In this document: one piece after another, positions 16,930 to 26,574 of the stretch
Layout of the letters: each line of letters starts with the position of its first letter
Position numbering within the stretch: position 1 is the first letter of the stretch
Notes under the pieces: model-generated
Seen by the model: the letters and a program-made list of their open reading frames with translations, nothing else
Databases searched by the model: none
Told to the model about the DNA's origin: nothing
Origin: Bacteroidota bacterium
GTDB lineage: Bacteria > Bacteroidota > Bacteroidia > Bacteroidales > F082
Reading direction: 5' to 3'
NCBI GenBank assembly: GCA_018830105.1
Contig: JAHJTC010000024.1
Location: forward strand, 1 to 64,000
DNA length: 64,000 nucleotides
Position numbers and translations under genes: made by a program

Positions 16930-17415
16930 TTAATGGATTAGGGGTTTTACAATTTGATTGAGTTCAGTATAGCTCATACTGCCTTCGCGAAAAAAGCTAA
17001 ACTCATTTTTATAGATAAGCGTTGCAGGTATTGCGCCAGACCAGGAAGGATCAATGCGATCGATCCAGGCGTTCGCATCAGGTGCATGCAGCATCAAAAC
17101 CTCAGCCTGCAGCCTGTTTTTCTCGATAAAAGGCAAGAGATGGCTCTCCAGCATCTTTCTGAAATCGAGACTCACAAGGATCATTTTAAAATTCTTATCC
17201 TGATACTGCTTATTGAGTTTTTCGAAATCCGGCAATTCCTTCACGCAAGGCGCACACCATGTGGCCCAAAAATTTAGGACATAAACCGTGTCATTCTTTT
17301 TACTTAACAAGGTTTCAAAGCTCTCAAAATCAAGTACATTTACAGAAATATCTTGTGCCTGCAACTGCATAATGTTGAAGAGGACAATGGTTAGAAGAAT
17401 TGTTTTTCCGGGCAT
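16930..17415 (-). CDS. TlpA/ResA-like periplasmic thioredoxin
   Basis: The start at 17415 (MPGKTILLTIVL) gives a clean signal peptide ending near MQLQAQ, whereas a start 14 codons upstream adds a second hydrophobic stretch. The 161-residue protein has the TlpA/ResA active site NFWATWCAPCVKELP and a cis-proline segment GAIPATLIYKN. These proteins reduce disulfides in the periplasm, classically to keep apocytochrome c haem-binding cysteines reduced. The fused CcsBA cytochrome c assembly gene lies next upstream on the same strand, about 230 bases beyond a terminator. That supports a role in cytochrome c maturation. Confidence 0.82.
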   Translation of the reverse strand: MPGKTILLTIVLFNIMQLQAQDISVNVLDFESFETLLSKKNDTVYVLNFWATWCAPCVKELPDFEKLNKQYQDKNFKMILVSLDFRKMLESHLLPFIEKNRLQAEVLMLHAPDANAWIDRIDPSWSGAIPATLIYKNEFSFFREGSMSYTELNQIVKPLIH

Positions 17416-17629
17416 TTTCAACTTTATAATCAAACTAATAAACAGCAAATCCGGCACTTTGTTTCATCCATTCGACTTAATCTGCTGCTTTGTTTATTCA
17501 TTGTTATTGGCATGATCACTGATAAAAACGCTTAGAGCGCGAAGCTTGACCTACAGCCACCGAACACGCACCAGTAGGGACTTTCGACCCGGACTGGTGA
17601 TTGCTCAATGCTTGATTAGCTTTTAGCAA

Positions 17630-17668
17630 AAAGCGTTTCTAAAGAGGAAACTTCTTTAGAAACGCTTT
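17630..17668 (-). terminator. Terminator of the ccsBA gene
   Basis: AAAGCGTTTCTAAAGA (17630-17645) and TCTTTAGAAACGCTTT (17653-17668) form a perfect 16-base-pair stem with a 7-base loop. The hairpin sits 17 bases beyond the ccsBA stop on the minus strand. A long U run is lacking, but the stem is strong. Confidence 0.65.
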
Positions 17669-17685
17669 ATAGTACGACAGCTGAT

Positions 17686-20600
17686 TTATTTATTATCCGG
17701 CGCAAACAGGTACTTTCGTTCATTGAGGTAAGCCCACAACGAGACCGAAAAAATGATTGCAATCGTATAATACACAAATGTCGGCACCGGAACAGGATCG
17801 CCGGCAGCGTATGAATGCAAGCCTGAAAGGTAATAATTCACACCAAAATAGGTCATGATTACAGCGCCAAATCCCACGAGGGTGAACAGACTAAAATTAT
17901 AATCTGTTTTCATTCCGGGAATATAGCCGGTATGAACGATAAAGGTATAAACCAAAATGGTAACAAGTGCCCAGGTTTCCTTGGGATCCCAGCCCCAATA
18001 TCGACCCCATGACTCGTTAGCCCAAATACCACCTAAAAAAGTACCTATGGTTAGCAAATAAAGCCCGATAATAACCGTACGTTCGTTGATATAGTTGAGG
18101 TCTTTAATACGTTTTTGCAAATCACCAAAGTTCTTTTTAGTCTTGAGAATCATCAGTATCAGGTTAATAAAACCGAGCAAGGCTCCGAGTGCCAGAAAAC
18201 CATAACTTGCCGTAATAATAGAAACATGAATAGTAAGCCAGTAAGATTTCAGCACCGGCACAAGATTTGTAATTTCAGGATCCATCCAGCTTAGATGTGC
18301 CACCATAAGAATGATGGAAGCCAGTATAGACGTCGCAGCAATTGTCATTGGCGATTTGCGCGAAAAAATCAAACCGGCCATCACGGTAACCCACGAAATA
18401 TAAATCATAGATTCGTAGCCGTTACTCCAGGGTGCACGGCCTGAGATATACCAGCGAATAGCCAATCCCAATGTCTGGAAAATGAAGAACACCACAACGA
18501 TCCAATAAAAAACACTAACGGATTTGTTGATCCACCTACGCTCTTTGAAAATCTGAACAAAAACCAGAACAAGCAAGACCAAACCCACTAAGCCAAAGTA
18601 TTTTCCAAGACGATCAAAAATACCCAATTTATTGTATAAAATTTCGGCTTTTACTTTTGCCTGGGAAGGCACAATTTCGGCACCATAACGCTGCTGAAAA
18701 TTATGAATCCCCTCCACCAGTTCTGTTGCCTGCTGATAATTGCCAGCACCAAGTGCCATAAAATAATAAGGTATCACATCTGTGATAAATGCAGAATCAT
18801 TGGCATTCATGCCGGATACTTTCTGGCCGGGCTTAAACCAGGGATTATGCGAATCGCGTGGGTCAGGCAATATTTTCAGCAAATCGCCGGTATAAACAAG
18901 GTAGGAGATATTCACGCGTTCATCCACCTTAATCACATCGTTGTCGAACTTGCTACGTTCGGCAGGTTTTTTCGCATATGCCTGCGAAACCATATCGCGA
19001 AGCTTATAGCCACTTCCACTCTGCATATCCAGAAAATCGGCAAATGCGGCATGACTTCCTGATCTGATATTTAGAAATTTCTTGAGTTCGGGATGCGAAA
19101 CTTTAATCATTTTCTGCAGCTGCCACTTTTCGGGCTCCAGCTGCATGCCCATAAGCACCTGATCGGGATTAAGACCGTTGAAGCTACTCTTGCGCGCCAC
19201 TTTACGAAGCATTTCGCTCGAAAGGGTATTCAAAGGTTTAAGCCTGCCATCCTGATCCTGAACCAGTAAAGCGCCAAAAGCAGCAGCTTGTTCTTCAGGA
19301 ATTACTGTAGGCTCCATGCTATGACTGTGCTGCTGTGCCATCAAACCACCTCCGGCAAGCAAGGCCACCAAGGTGATTACAGCGGTTTTTTGCTGTGATT
19401 TTTTCAGGAGTTTTCCAAGAAAAGCAAAACGTGTATGCGGCACAAACAACGCCAGCAACATACCTAACGACAGGAGAAAATAGCCGAGATAGGTAACCCA
19501 GGTTCCCAAAGCATCGTGGTTTACGGATAAAACCGTTCCAAGTTCATCTTTGTCGTAGGACGACTGAAAGAAACGGTATCCTTTATAGTTCAGTACATTA
19601 TTCATAAAGATGCGGTAGGGTTTTTCTAAATTATCTTCGTCATCGATCAAAATTACCTCACTGGCATAGGATGCAGGACTGTTTGAACCCGGATAGCGCT
19701 CCAATTGAAAATCAACAAGTTTAATAGCAAAGGGTAAATCAATCATCTTGGCGCCATACATCATATTTACAGTGGTTCCATTTAGCTCAAATTTGGCTGT
19801 CTCGCCAAGATATCCTTTTCCACCACGTAAGGCAATTTCTTTGGTTTGCCCGCCAGATTCAACTTCTACGATCATAGCATCCATAAAATTCATATCGTTG
19901 CCACGATAAGCAGAAAAATCAACTTTTCCGTTTTCATATATATCAGTCAGTACAATACGCATATCGCCCATGCTGTATAGCTTACGCATTTCGAAGGCCT
20001 GCCATTGGTTTGCAGCCAGGGTATCCGAATCTCCTCCAGCCATCGACATAGCAGTCAGGACTTCTGGCGTTTTTATCTTTAGTTCTCCATTCTCATAGCT
20101 AAGCTGAATGGCGCCAGGGGTATCTTTCTGGTCAAACAAAAAGTTTTGCCCCAGGAAGCGACGCTGATCTCCTTTTTTGATGATAAGATTATTGCGTCCG
20201 GAATTTGCCGTTGAAACAACCATAATAACATAAGGAGCTCCTTCGCCCGCTTGGCCTTTTACCAACATTTCCTGCGCATTGGGCACATAACGCACCGATT
20301 TAAAACGGAAGCTCTTACCATTGATGGAAGCCTTATCGCTGTAGCTTTTCTCTGACAAAGCCGACATCAAAACTGCTTCATCAGTATAAACCTTTTGCTC
20401 GCCATCAATCAGTTCGGTCATCACATAGGTGTTATCCGAAAGCATGGTGCTTTCTGTTTGGCCTTCACGGATGCTCATAATGCCTTCAAAACCAATAAAG
20501 CGCGTAATTCCGGCTCCAATAAGAATAATGATAAAAGACAGGTGAAAGGTGAAAACAACAAGTTTTTGTTTTCGGTACATTTTGTACTTGAATATATTGG

Positions 20601-20787
20601 CAACCAGATTGATCGCTAATAACACCAGCAGTATCTCGAACCAGGTCGCATTATAAACAACAGCTTTGGCACCTACCGTTCCAAAATCGTTTTCAACAAA
20701 AGTAGCAACACCAATGGCGACAGCAAAAGCCATCACCATTAACCCCATCAATTCCATTGAAAATAATATGCTTAAAACTTTTTTCAT
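17686..20787 (-). CDS. ccsBA: Fused cytochrome c biogenesis protein CcsBA (ResB-ResC)
   Basis: This 1033-residue membrane protein fuses the two System II cytochrome c synthetase parts. The N-terminal ResB/CcsB part (to about residue 480) has four membrane segments around a large periplasmic domain, with a conserved His in FTFHLSFII. The C-terminal CcsA/ResC part (from about residue 750) contains the haem-handling tryptophan-rich WWD motif around residue 927 (SWGRYWGWDPKETWAL) and flanking His in TIHVSII and FIVHTGYIP. Between them is a long soluble segment of about 250 residues seen in Bacteroidota fusions. It moves haem across the inner membrane and attaches it to CxxCH motifs. The di-heme peroxidase further right is a likely client. 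Confidence 0.9.
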   Translation of the reverse strand: MKKVLSILFSMELMGLMVMAFAVAIGVATFVENDFGTVGAKAVVYNATWFEILLVLLAINLVANIFKYKMYRKQKLVVFTFHLSFIIILIGAGITRFIGFEGIMSIREGQTESTMLSDNTYVMTELIDGEQKVYTDEAVLMSALSEKSYSDKASINGKSFRFKSVRYVPNAQEMLVKGQAGEGAPYVIMVVSTANSGRNNLIIKKGDQRRFLGQNFLFDQKDTPGAIQLSYENGELKIKTPEVLTAMSMAGGDSDTLAANQWQAFEMRKLYSMGDMRIVLTDIYENGKVDFSAYRGNDMNFMDAMIVEVESGGQTKEIALRGGKGYLGETAKFELNGTTVNMMYGAKMIDLPFAIKLVDFQLERYPGSNSPASYASEVILIDDEDNLEKPYRIFMNNVLNYKGYRFFQSSYDKDELGTVLSVNHDALGTWVTYLGYFLLSLGMLLALFVPHTRFAFLGKLLKKSQQKTAVITLVALLAGGGLMAQQHSHSMEPTVIPEEQAAAFGALLVQDQDGRLKPLNTLSSEMLRKVARKSSFNGLNPDQVLMGMQLEPEKWQLQKMIKVSHPELKKFLNIRSGSHAAFADFLDMQSGSGYKLRDMVSQAYAKKPAERSKFDNDVIKVDERVNISYLVYTGDLLKILPDPRDSHNPWFKPGQKVSGMNANDSAFITDVIPYYFMALGAGNYQQATELVEGIHNFQQRYGAEIVPSQAKVKAEILYNKLGIFDRLGKYFGLVGLVLLVLVFVQIFKERRWINKSVSVFYWIVVVFFIFQTLGLAIRWYISGRAPWSNGYESMIYISWVTVMAGLIFSRKSPMTIAATSILASIILMVAHLSWMDPEITNLVPVLKSYWLTIHVSIITASYGFLALGALLGFINLILMILKTKKNFGDLQKRIKDLNYINERTVIIGLYLLTIGTFLGGIWANESWGRYWGWDPKETWALVTILVYTFIVHTGYIPGMKTDYNFSLFTLVGFGAVIMTYFGVNYYLSGLHSYAAGDPVPVPTFVYYTIAIIFSVSLWAYLNERKYLFAPDNK

Positions 20788-21132
20788 GTAGTTGAAAAAT
20801 TTATTTGACTTAATCTATTTCGAACCAAAGATAAATCAAAAGCCTGAGCAGCCCTTTTGGGATTTATTGACATAGATCATAGCGATTTAATGCCTGCATC
20901 AAGGAAAAATTTAAAGTAATTTATTGCCAGTTGTTTATAGAATGATTCAGGAGGCGAATCGCGGCAAGAAACGTTTCTGATTTAAGAAATTTTAACAGTT
21001 GTTTAAGCCCTTCGACGCTGAAATTCCGCTTAGTCAATCACTTAAAGTTAAATCCAACAGGATTACAGCCCAGCAATTTTTTGCTCTAAAAGGTCAAGAA
21101 TTAAAACAAGAATTATCATCTTCAGTCATTGA
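20788..21132. other. 345-base gap upstream of ccsBA
   Basis: No gene or tRNA is visible. On the minus strand, TATCTTTG at 20833-20826 fits the Bacteroidota -7 box and lies 38 bases before the ccsBA start codon, so this gap probably holds the ccsBA promoter. Nothing else stands out. Confidence 0.45.
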
Positions 21133-23154
21133 TTAAGGAGCAGGAGTCATGAGATCCGACTGTTCGGGATAAATCATCAATACGTTCTGATCAGGCAGCA
21201 ATTGGGGTATTTTGTAGGTCAGGTTCCAGTGATGAAGATTGTAGGAAAGCGAATTTTGACGGGCATTGATCAGCACAAATAACTTCTGTTTGGTTTGTTG
21301 GTGTTGTGCCAAAAAATCATCTGTATTATATCCTTTATTTTGATCTTTTAACTGGATTCCAAAAAACTTAAACTGTTGTTTAATTGCCGGGTAATCGCGC
21401 TCATTAGCATAAAACATCAGTGGGGCGGTCATTTCCTTCGACAGCATTACCAAGGTGTTGACCCAGGGTTTAAAACCGTATTCCAAACTTGCATTGGGAG
21501 GCACGAGCACTGTAATCTGAGCTGTTGTTTCAAGTGGTTTGGGCAGGTTGCTTATGATTACCTGATTGTAGGTAGCCTTTAGAATTGCTTCGAACATATA
21601 CCCAAAAATTCGGCTGAGGTCAGCGTCACGGCCACTCCATCCCAGGATCAAAGTTGATGCATTAAGCTCTAATGTAGTTTTGACAATGGCTTCCGGAATA
21701 TTGGCATCCAGCCTGTTAAAGCCTTCCACCCTTACACCTGATGCTGCTGCATGGCTTTTCACTTCCTCAAGAATGGGTTGAATTGCTGCCAGATGCTTTC
21801 GTGCATCTTTATCGTCCTTTACTACAGCCAACGAATAAATTGGATCGGCTGACTTGGGATTGTGAATCATTATAGCCAAATCAATCAATTTCTTAACAGT
21901 GGCAGGGTTTGCAATGGGGACAAGGATGCGCTGACTGAGCGTGGTTGTTTCCTCAGGCTCCTTTTGTTTTTCTTCGATGGCCAGCCGCTTTCCGTAGCGT
22001 TGTGTATGCCAGGAACTAAATAAGGAACTGACCATGATCAGAAAAATCGTTGCATTAAATAAGTCATCAGAAATAACACCATAACGCATCCCAATCAGTG
22101 CAACAGCTAAAGTAGCCGCTGCCCGGGCAGACGAAAGTCCGAAAATAGTCTGCATCTCGTTGGTGGTATGCTTAAAAAGCAGCTTGGTGATATAAGCCGC
22201 GATCCACTTTCCGGCAATAGCCAGTATAATAAGTGCTACGGCATAAACTAAAGGCAAATATCCCATCCATAAAATATCCAGCCGTATCAACATGCCCACG
22301 CTGATGAGGAAAAACGGTATAAACAAGGAGTTCCCAACAAAGTCGATGCGATTCATCAAAGTTGAAGAATGTGGTATTAATCGGTTAAGCGCCAAACCGG
22401 CAAAAAACGCACCGATAATAGGCTCAGCACCGGCCAATTCAGCCGCAAAAGCCGATACAAATAACATGGTAAAAACAAAAAGGTATTGCGTGGTGCCATC
22501 CAGTGTTACATTGCGAAAAAACCAACTGCTTAGCTTAGGAAGGAGAAAGAAGATAACAAAGGTAAACACCGAAAAGCTGATTAGAAAAGTAATAAAACCA
22601 CCCTCGCCGTCACCATTAAGCATGGTTGTTAAAAACGCCAGAATAATTAGCACCAAAGTGTCGGCAATTACTGTACCGCTTACTGCCGTAGTGACAGCAC
22701 TCGTTTTCGACAGCCCTAAAGAGCCAATCAGGGGAAATGCTATCAAGGTGTTCGAAGCCAGCAATATACCCACCAAAGATGCAGCAACAAAATCAAATTC
22801 GAGCAGATAATAGGAAGCTCCATAACCCAGTGCAAATGGAACAGAAAAGCTCAGTAAACCAAAAATAATACTTGCTTTGCTGTTCTTTCTAAACTCCACA
22901 AACTCTATTTCCAGACCGGCCAGAAACATGATATAAAGTAAGCCTACCTTACCAAAAAGCTCCATCACCTGTCCTTCGTTGAGCACATGCAAAGCATGAG
23001 GTCCAATGATGATCCCAAATATGATCATTCCTACAATTGGCGGAATATTCGTTCGCCTGAACAACACCGGAATAGCCATTATTGCAGACAAAACAATTGC
23101 AAAAATCAATACAGGATCGGTAACTGGCAGCGTGAAGGGGTTATGACCGGTCAT
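21133..23154 (-). CDS. CPA2-family cation:proton antiporter with C-terminal USP-like domain
   Basis: The 673-residue protein has about 12-13 membrane segments in its first ~400 residues, with PPIVGMIIFGIIIGPHAL and the AEPIIGAFFAGLALNRLIP segment typical of KefB/NhaA-like CPA2 exchangers. The last 260 residues lack membrane segments and show a universal-stress-like fold (QRILVPIANPATVKKLIDLA, TLILGWSG), a combination common in Bacteroidota. It should exchange Na+ or K+ for H+ and may sense nucleotides or ligands through the soluble part. It is not tightly linked to its neighbours. Confidence 0.86.
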   Translation of the reverse strand: MTGHNPFTLPVTDPVLIFAIVLSAIMAIPVLFRRTNIPPIVGMIIFGIIIGPHALHVLNEGQVMELFGKVGLLYIMFLAGLEIEFVEFRKNSKASIIFGLLSFSVPFALGYGASYYLLEFDFVAASLVGILLASNTLIAFPLIGSLGLSKTSAVTTAVSGTVIADTLVLIILAFLTTMLNGDGEGGFITFLISFSVFTFVIFFLLPKLSSWFFRNVTLDGTTQYLFVFTMLFVSAFAAELAGAEPIIGAFFAGLALNRLIPHSSTLMNRIDFVGNSLFIPFFLISVGMLIRLDILWMGYLPLVYAVALIILAIAGKWIAAYITKLLFKHTTNEMQTIFGLSSARAAATLAVALIGMRYGVISDDLFNATIFLIMVSSLFSSWHTQRYGKRLAIEEKQKEPEETTTLSQRILVPIANPATVKKLIDLAIMIHNPKSADPIYSLAVVKDDKDARKHLAAIQPILEEVKSHAAASGVRVEGFNRLDANIPEAIVKTTLELNASTLILGWSGRDADLSRIFGYMFEAILKATYNQVIISNLPKPLETTAQITVLVPPNASLEYGFKPWVNTLVMLSKEMTAPLMFYANERDYPAIKQQFKFFGIQLKDQNKGYNTDDFLAQHQQTKQKLFVLINARQNSLSYNLHHWNLTYKIPQLLPDQNVLMIYPEQSDLMTPAP

Positions 23155-23202
23155 AAGCTATTCTTTTCTTAGGCTATATTTGATCTTTATAAAAACGAAG
23201 CA

Positions 23203-24288
23203 TTATGCTTTATCTTTCAACAAAACATCTATTGCACCCACACCAAACTTACTCATCGAAGCCATGCGGTTTGAAGTGCCTTCGTAATTGCTAAGCGCGT
23301 TTACGATGGCATTTTTAAGCACGCCATTGCCAACTCCGTGGATAAAGGTGACTTTGTCGTATTCATTTACCATAGCGCTGTCAAGACACTTATTAAAATA
23401 GTCGAGCTGATTATTAAGCATATCCCGACTACTCAAACCTGCAATATTCTCAACTAATTCGGCAATATGCAGATCCACAACAGCCTCACCTGCCGTAGTG
23501 CGGTGCTTGTCGATAATTTGTTTCTCCTTGACTACCACATTAGCTTTACCGCCTTCGGGTAGCAGACCATCTTTTTTAAACTGTCTTGTTTTTTGATCAT
23601 CAGTGCGTAAAGCCTGAATGAGTTGTAAATTAACAACCAGTGCTTTCTCTCCCAAAACAACCGATGAAGTATAACTGCCCTCCTTAAAAAAACGATTTGC
23701 TTTTATCTCATAAGGCGCATGAAGCGGCATAAGTGGCTGATTGGCATGCTCTTCTACAAGTAATGCCTGCACCAATCCGGACGACCAGCTATTCAAATCC
23801 TCACGAGAAATGGTTTCTATCACTACGCTGGAATAAGCCGAAACCTGACCAAAATCGGCATTCTCCAAGCCGTCTTCCAGTTTAATGCCAAAGCTGTATA
23901 GCAATTCGGTATTGCTGTGGTTGACCAGGGTAACATCGATCGGGCCGGTTAGCAACCACTGTTGATCATGCGGTACGAATGCCAAGTAAATCCCCTCGGG
24001 CTCAGGATTGCGTGCAAAGCGCCTCAAAGAACGCTTCCGGGCCGCATCAGCCTCCTCCTCCTTCTCTTGTTCCTGTCGCAGCACCTCACGTTGCGCCACC
24101 TCCATGGCTTGCTTTTTGCGCTCAGGAACAGCAGCAGGATCAAGCACCAAATCACTCACCATTACTGGTATCTCAAATCCGTCATCAATGGCAACCAATA
24201 CCAGTCGGCTATCAATGTTGCGCACAACAACACCCCCGCCCTTCTCATTCAAAAACTTTACCTTATCCCCAGCCTTATATTTTTCCAT
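23203..24288 (-). CDS. DUF2027 protein with Smr domain
   Basis: The start is set at ATG 24288 (MEKYKAGDKVKFLNEKGGG), since 22 extra residues upstream do not resemble the family. The 361-residue protein begins with a beta-barrel-like DUF2027 domain, then a charged helix-rich linker (REVLRQEQEKEEEADAARKR), a second beta domain, and a C-terminal Smr domain with VDLHIAELVENI and FIHGVGNGVLKNAI. Smr domains bind or nick nucleic acids in MutS2 and other proteins. Many Bacteroidota members of this family exist with unknown function. The protein appears cytosolic. Confidence 0.85.
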   Translation of the reverse strand: MEKYKAGDKVKFLNEKGGGVVVRNIDSRLVLVAIDDGFEIPVMVSDLVLDPAAVPERKKQAMEVAQREVLRQEQEKEEEADAARKRSLRRFARNPEPEGIYLAFVPHDQQWLLTGPIDVTLVNHSNTELLYSFGIKLEDGLENADFGQVSAYSSVVIETISREDLNSWSSGLVQALLVEEHANQPLMPLHAPYEIKANRFFKEGSYTSSVVLGEKALVVNLQLIQALRTDDQKTRQFKKDGLLPEGGKANVVVKEKQIIDKHRTTAGEAVVDLHIAELVENIAGLSSRDMLNNQLDYFNKCLDSAMVNEYDKVTFIHGVGNGVLKNAIVNALSNYEGTSNRMASMSKFGVGAIDVLLKDKA

Positions 24289-24436
24289 AAAATTCAATTT
24301 AATCTGCAAAAGTAAGCAATCTTCCCAAAGGATATCTTTTGCCTTGGCAGACAAGCAATAGAAAACACCGGGCCGTGAATTATTTGGAATACATTCTAAA
24401 TAATGCTCCAGGCTTTACAAATGTAGTCGGAAAACT

Positions 24437-24444
24437 TATCTTTG
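24437..24444 (+). promoter_or_regulatory. Promoter -7 element for the MbnP-MbnH pair
   Basis: TATCTTTG fits TAnnTTTG and ends 55 bases before the ATG of the MbnP gene. No strong TTTG -33 element is seen at 19-22 bases. Confidence 0.4.
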
Positions 24445-24499
24445 TAGGCCATCTTATGGATTATTATTACATCGTTATCGCAAATCAAATTGAAACAAA

Positions 24500-25372
24500 A
24501 TGCATAAAATCACCTGGGCTGGAATAATTTCTATACTCTTAATTATTAGTGCATGTCAGAAAACCGATGAACCGGCAACTTTTGGTCAAATAGCATTTGA
24601 GGTGCATCATGAAGTGGATGGAGAAAACCTAAACACAGATGCCCTAATCTATACTAATGGTGCCGGAAACCGCTATATGGTCACTGAAATTCATTGGTTT
24701 ATTTCAAATTTGACACTGATAGGTGCAGATGGCTCCCATACGGAGATGATGGAATCTTCTGAAGAAAATATCTTTTACATTGACACAGATATTGAAGAAA
24801 GCTGGCATATCAAAGCCAACAAACCGATTCCTGCCGGTCGATACAGCGGGCTGCGTTTTACCTTTGGGTTAGACAAAACGCTGAATAAATCGCATCGTTT
24901 TGTCAATCCACCGGAGTCTTTCATGTTTTGGCCCACTTACCTTGGAGGTGGCTATCATTATATGAAACTCAATGGTAAATGGATAAATACGCTTGGCAAA
25001 AACGAGCCTTTCAACTTCCATCTGGGTATTGGGCAGGAATACTATGAAGCCGGCAAAACCAACGAAGATTTTTATGTTTTTGGCCGAAGTGATAATTACG
25101 AGCATTGCGAAGGCTATTTGCCGCCTGAAAACCTAAGTCCGGTAATTGCTTTTATCCATAACAACTTCACAATAGAATTACCGCTTGATTTCGAGGTTAA
25201 GAGTGGCCAGACCACGCAACTGGATTTGGTGATGCAAGTTGAGAAATGGTTTAACAGCCGCGAGCTTTATGACCATGATCAATGGGGAGGTGCAATTATG
25301 CAACAGCAAGCCGCCATGGAAATGGGTTGCCGTAATGGCGTTGAAGCATTTCACTTAAGAAGAAGCAATTAG
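24500..25372 (+). CDS. MbnP-family lipoprotein (copper-site protein)
   Basis: The 290-residue protein carries a lipobox ISAC ending at Cys19. The rest fits the MbnP domain: IAFEVHHEVDGENL near residue 31, the segment around Trp144 (FMFWPTYLGG), YHYMKLNG with His153, and FNFHLGIG with His174. In characterised MbnP proteins a partner MauG-type enzyme (MbnH) oxidises a tryptophan to kynurenine, and His ligands plus the modified residue bind copper. His36, His37, His153 and His174 and Trp144 or Trp161 are candidates here, not assigned residues. The partner gene starts 3 bases downstream. No methanobactin biosynthesis gene is in the window. Confidence 0.78.
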   Translation: MHKITWAGIISILLIISACQKTDEPATFGQIAFEVHHEVDGENLNTDALIYTNGAGNRYMVTEIHWFISNLTLIGADGSHTEMMESSEENIFYIDTDIEESWHIKANKPIPAGRYSGLRFTFGLDKTLNKSHRFVNPPESFMFWPTYLGGGYHYMKLNGKWINTLGKNEPFNFHLGIGQEYYEAGKTNEDFYVFGRSDNYEHCEGYLPPENLSPVIAFIHNNFTIELPLDFEVKSGQTTQLDLVMQVEKWFNSRELYDHDQWGGAIMQQQAAMEMGCRNGVEAFHLRRSN

Positions 25373-25374
25373 TC

Positions 25375-26541
25375 ATGCGCTTGTTTTCTTTGATCCTAAA
25401 TTATTGTACCTTAAGCTTTATTGGGTTTTTGTTGCTCCTTTCCTCCTGCAAGGAGAATGACAATCCACCAGTATCTGATTTTAAACCAACACCTTACGAA
25501 ATAGAAATTCCGTATGCTTTTCCTACAAAGCTGAATATTCCGGCTGACAACCCAATGACTGTCGAAGGCGTAGCTTTGGGAAGATACCTCTTTTATGATG
25601 GCAGGCTGAGTGGCCGCACACATCCCGATTCATTGATGAGTTGCTCCAGCTGTCATATTCAACAAAATAATTTTGAGCCTGGCATTGACAACCCCCATTT
25701 CGTTGGTGGTTTTGTTCATGGATTAAACGGACAACAAACTCACCATGTTGTTCTTCCCTTGATAAATCTGGTTTGGAATAGCAGCGGATATGGCTGGAAC
25801 GGGAGCTTTTTCCCGGATAATGAAAATCCAAATTTCAGAAATATTGAAGATATTGTACGAGCCTCTGTTCTGGCTCCTGATGAAATGTATGGCGACACCA
25901 ATCGGGTAAAAGCTTTGTTTCAAAGCCTAGACGGCTATCCCGAGCTATTTTTTAAAGCATTTGGAAGCCAAACAATTACATTTAAAAACATTGAAAAAGC
26001 CATTGCACAGTTCGTGCGCAGTTTTGTTTCGGCTGATGCCAAAATAGATCGCTATTTAAAGGGAGAAGTTCAGCTATCACAAAGCGAATTGAATGGCTTT
26101 ATACTGTTCACCACCGAAGAAGGAGCCGATTGTTTTCACTGTCATGGTGGCTTTGGCAATCCGCTGTTTACCACACACCTCTTTTATAATAATGGCAAAG
26201 ACACAATTTTCGACGATCCGCTTGATCGCTTTGCTATTACTAACGACCCCATGCATAAAGGAGCCTATAAAGCGCCAACATTACGAAACATCAGCCTGAG
26301 CGGGCCGTATATGCACGATGGCAGGTTCAGCACGCTGGATGAGGTTATCAATTTCTATTCGCATCACGTTAAACTTTCCGAACAAGTTGATCCGCTAATG
26401 CACCATGTTTTGCGCGGCGGCGTGCAGCTGACACCCTCAGAAAAAGCAGATTTAAAAGCTTTTATCGCCACCCTGCACGACGAGAATTTTCTCACGAACC
26501 CGGCCTACAGCAAACCGGAAAAATTTCCGGACGAGGACTGA
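25375..26541 (+). CDS. Di-heme MauG/CcP-type oxidase lipoprotein (MbnH-like)
   Basis: The 388-residue protein has a lipobox LSSC ending at Cys25 and two c-type haem sites, CSSCH at residues 90-94 and CFHCH at 253-257. The segment APTLRNISLSGPYMHDGRF (around 300-318) places Tyr312 where MauG carries its tyrosine ligand, which separates this group from classical cytochrome c peroxidases. Its position right after the MbnP gene, with only 3 bases between, makes it the likely enzyme that oxidises MbnP. The CcsBA protein of this window could attach its haems. A plain hydrogen-peroxide peroxidase remains an alternative. Confidence 0.83.
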   Translation: MRLFSLILNYCTLSFIGFLLLLSSCKENDNPPVSDFKPTPYEIEIPYAFPTKLNIPADNPMTVEGVALGRYLFYDGRLSGRTHPDSLMSCSSCHIQQNNFEPGIDNPHFVGGFVHGLNGQQTHHVVLPLINLVWNSSGYGWNGSFFPDNENPNFRNIEDIVRASVLAPDEMYGDTNRVKALFQSLDGYPELFFKAFGSQTITFKNIEKAIAQFVRSFVSADAKIDRYLKGEVQLSQSELNGFILFTTEEGADCFHCHGGFGNPLFTTHLFYNNGKDTIFDDPLDRFAITNDPMHKGAYKAPTLRNISLSGPYMHDGRFSTLDEVINFYSHHVKLSEQVDPLMHHVLRGGVQLTPSEKADLKAFIATLHDENFLTNPAYSKPEKFPDED

Positions 26542-26574
26542 TTTCTCTATGCTGGATTACCGCATAATTTCAGC

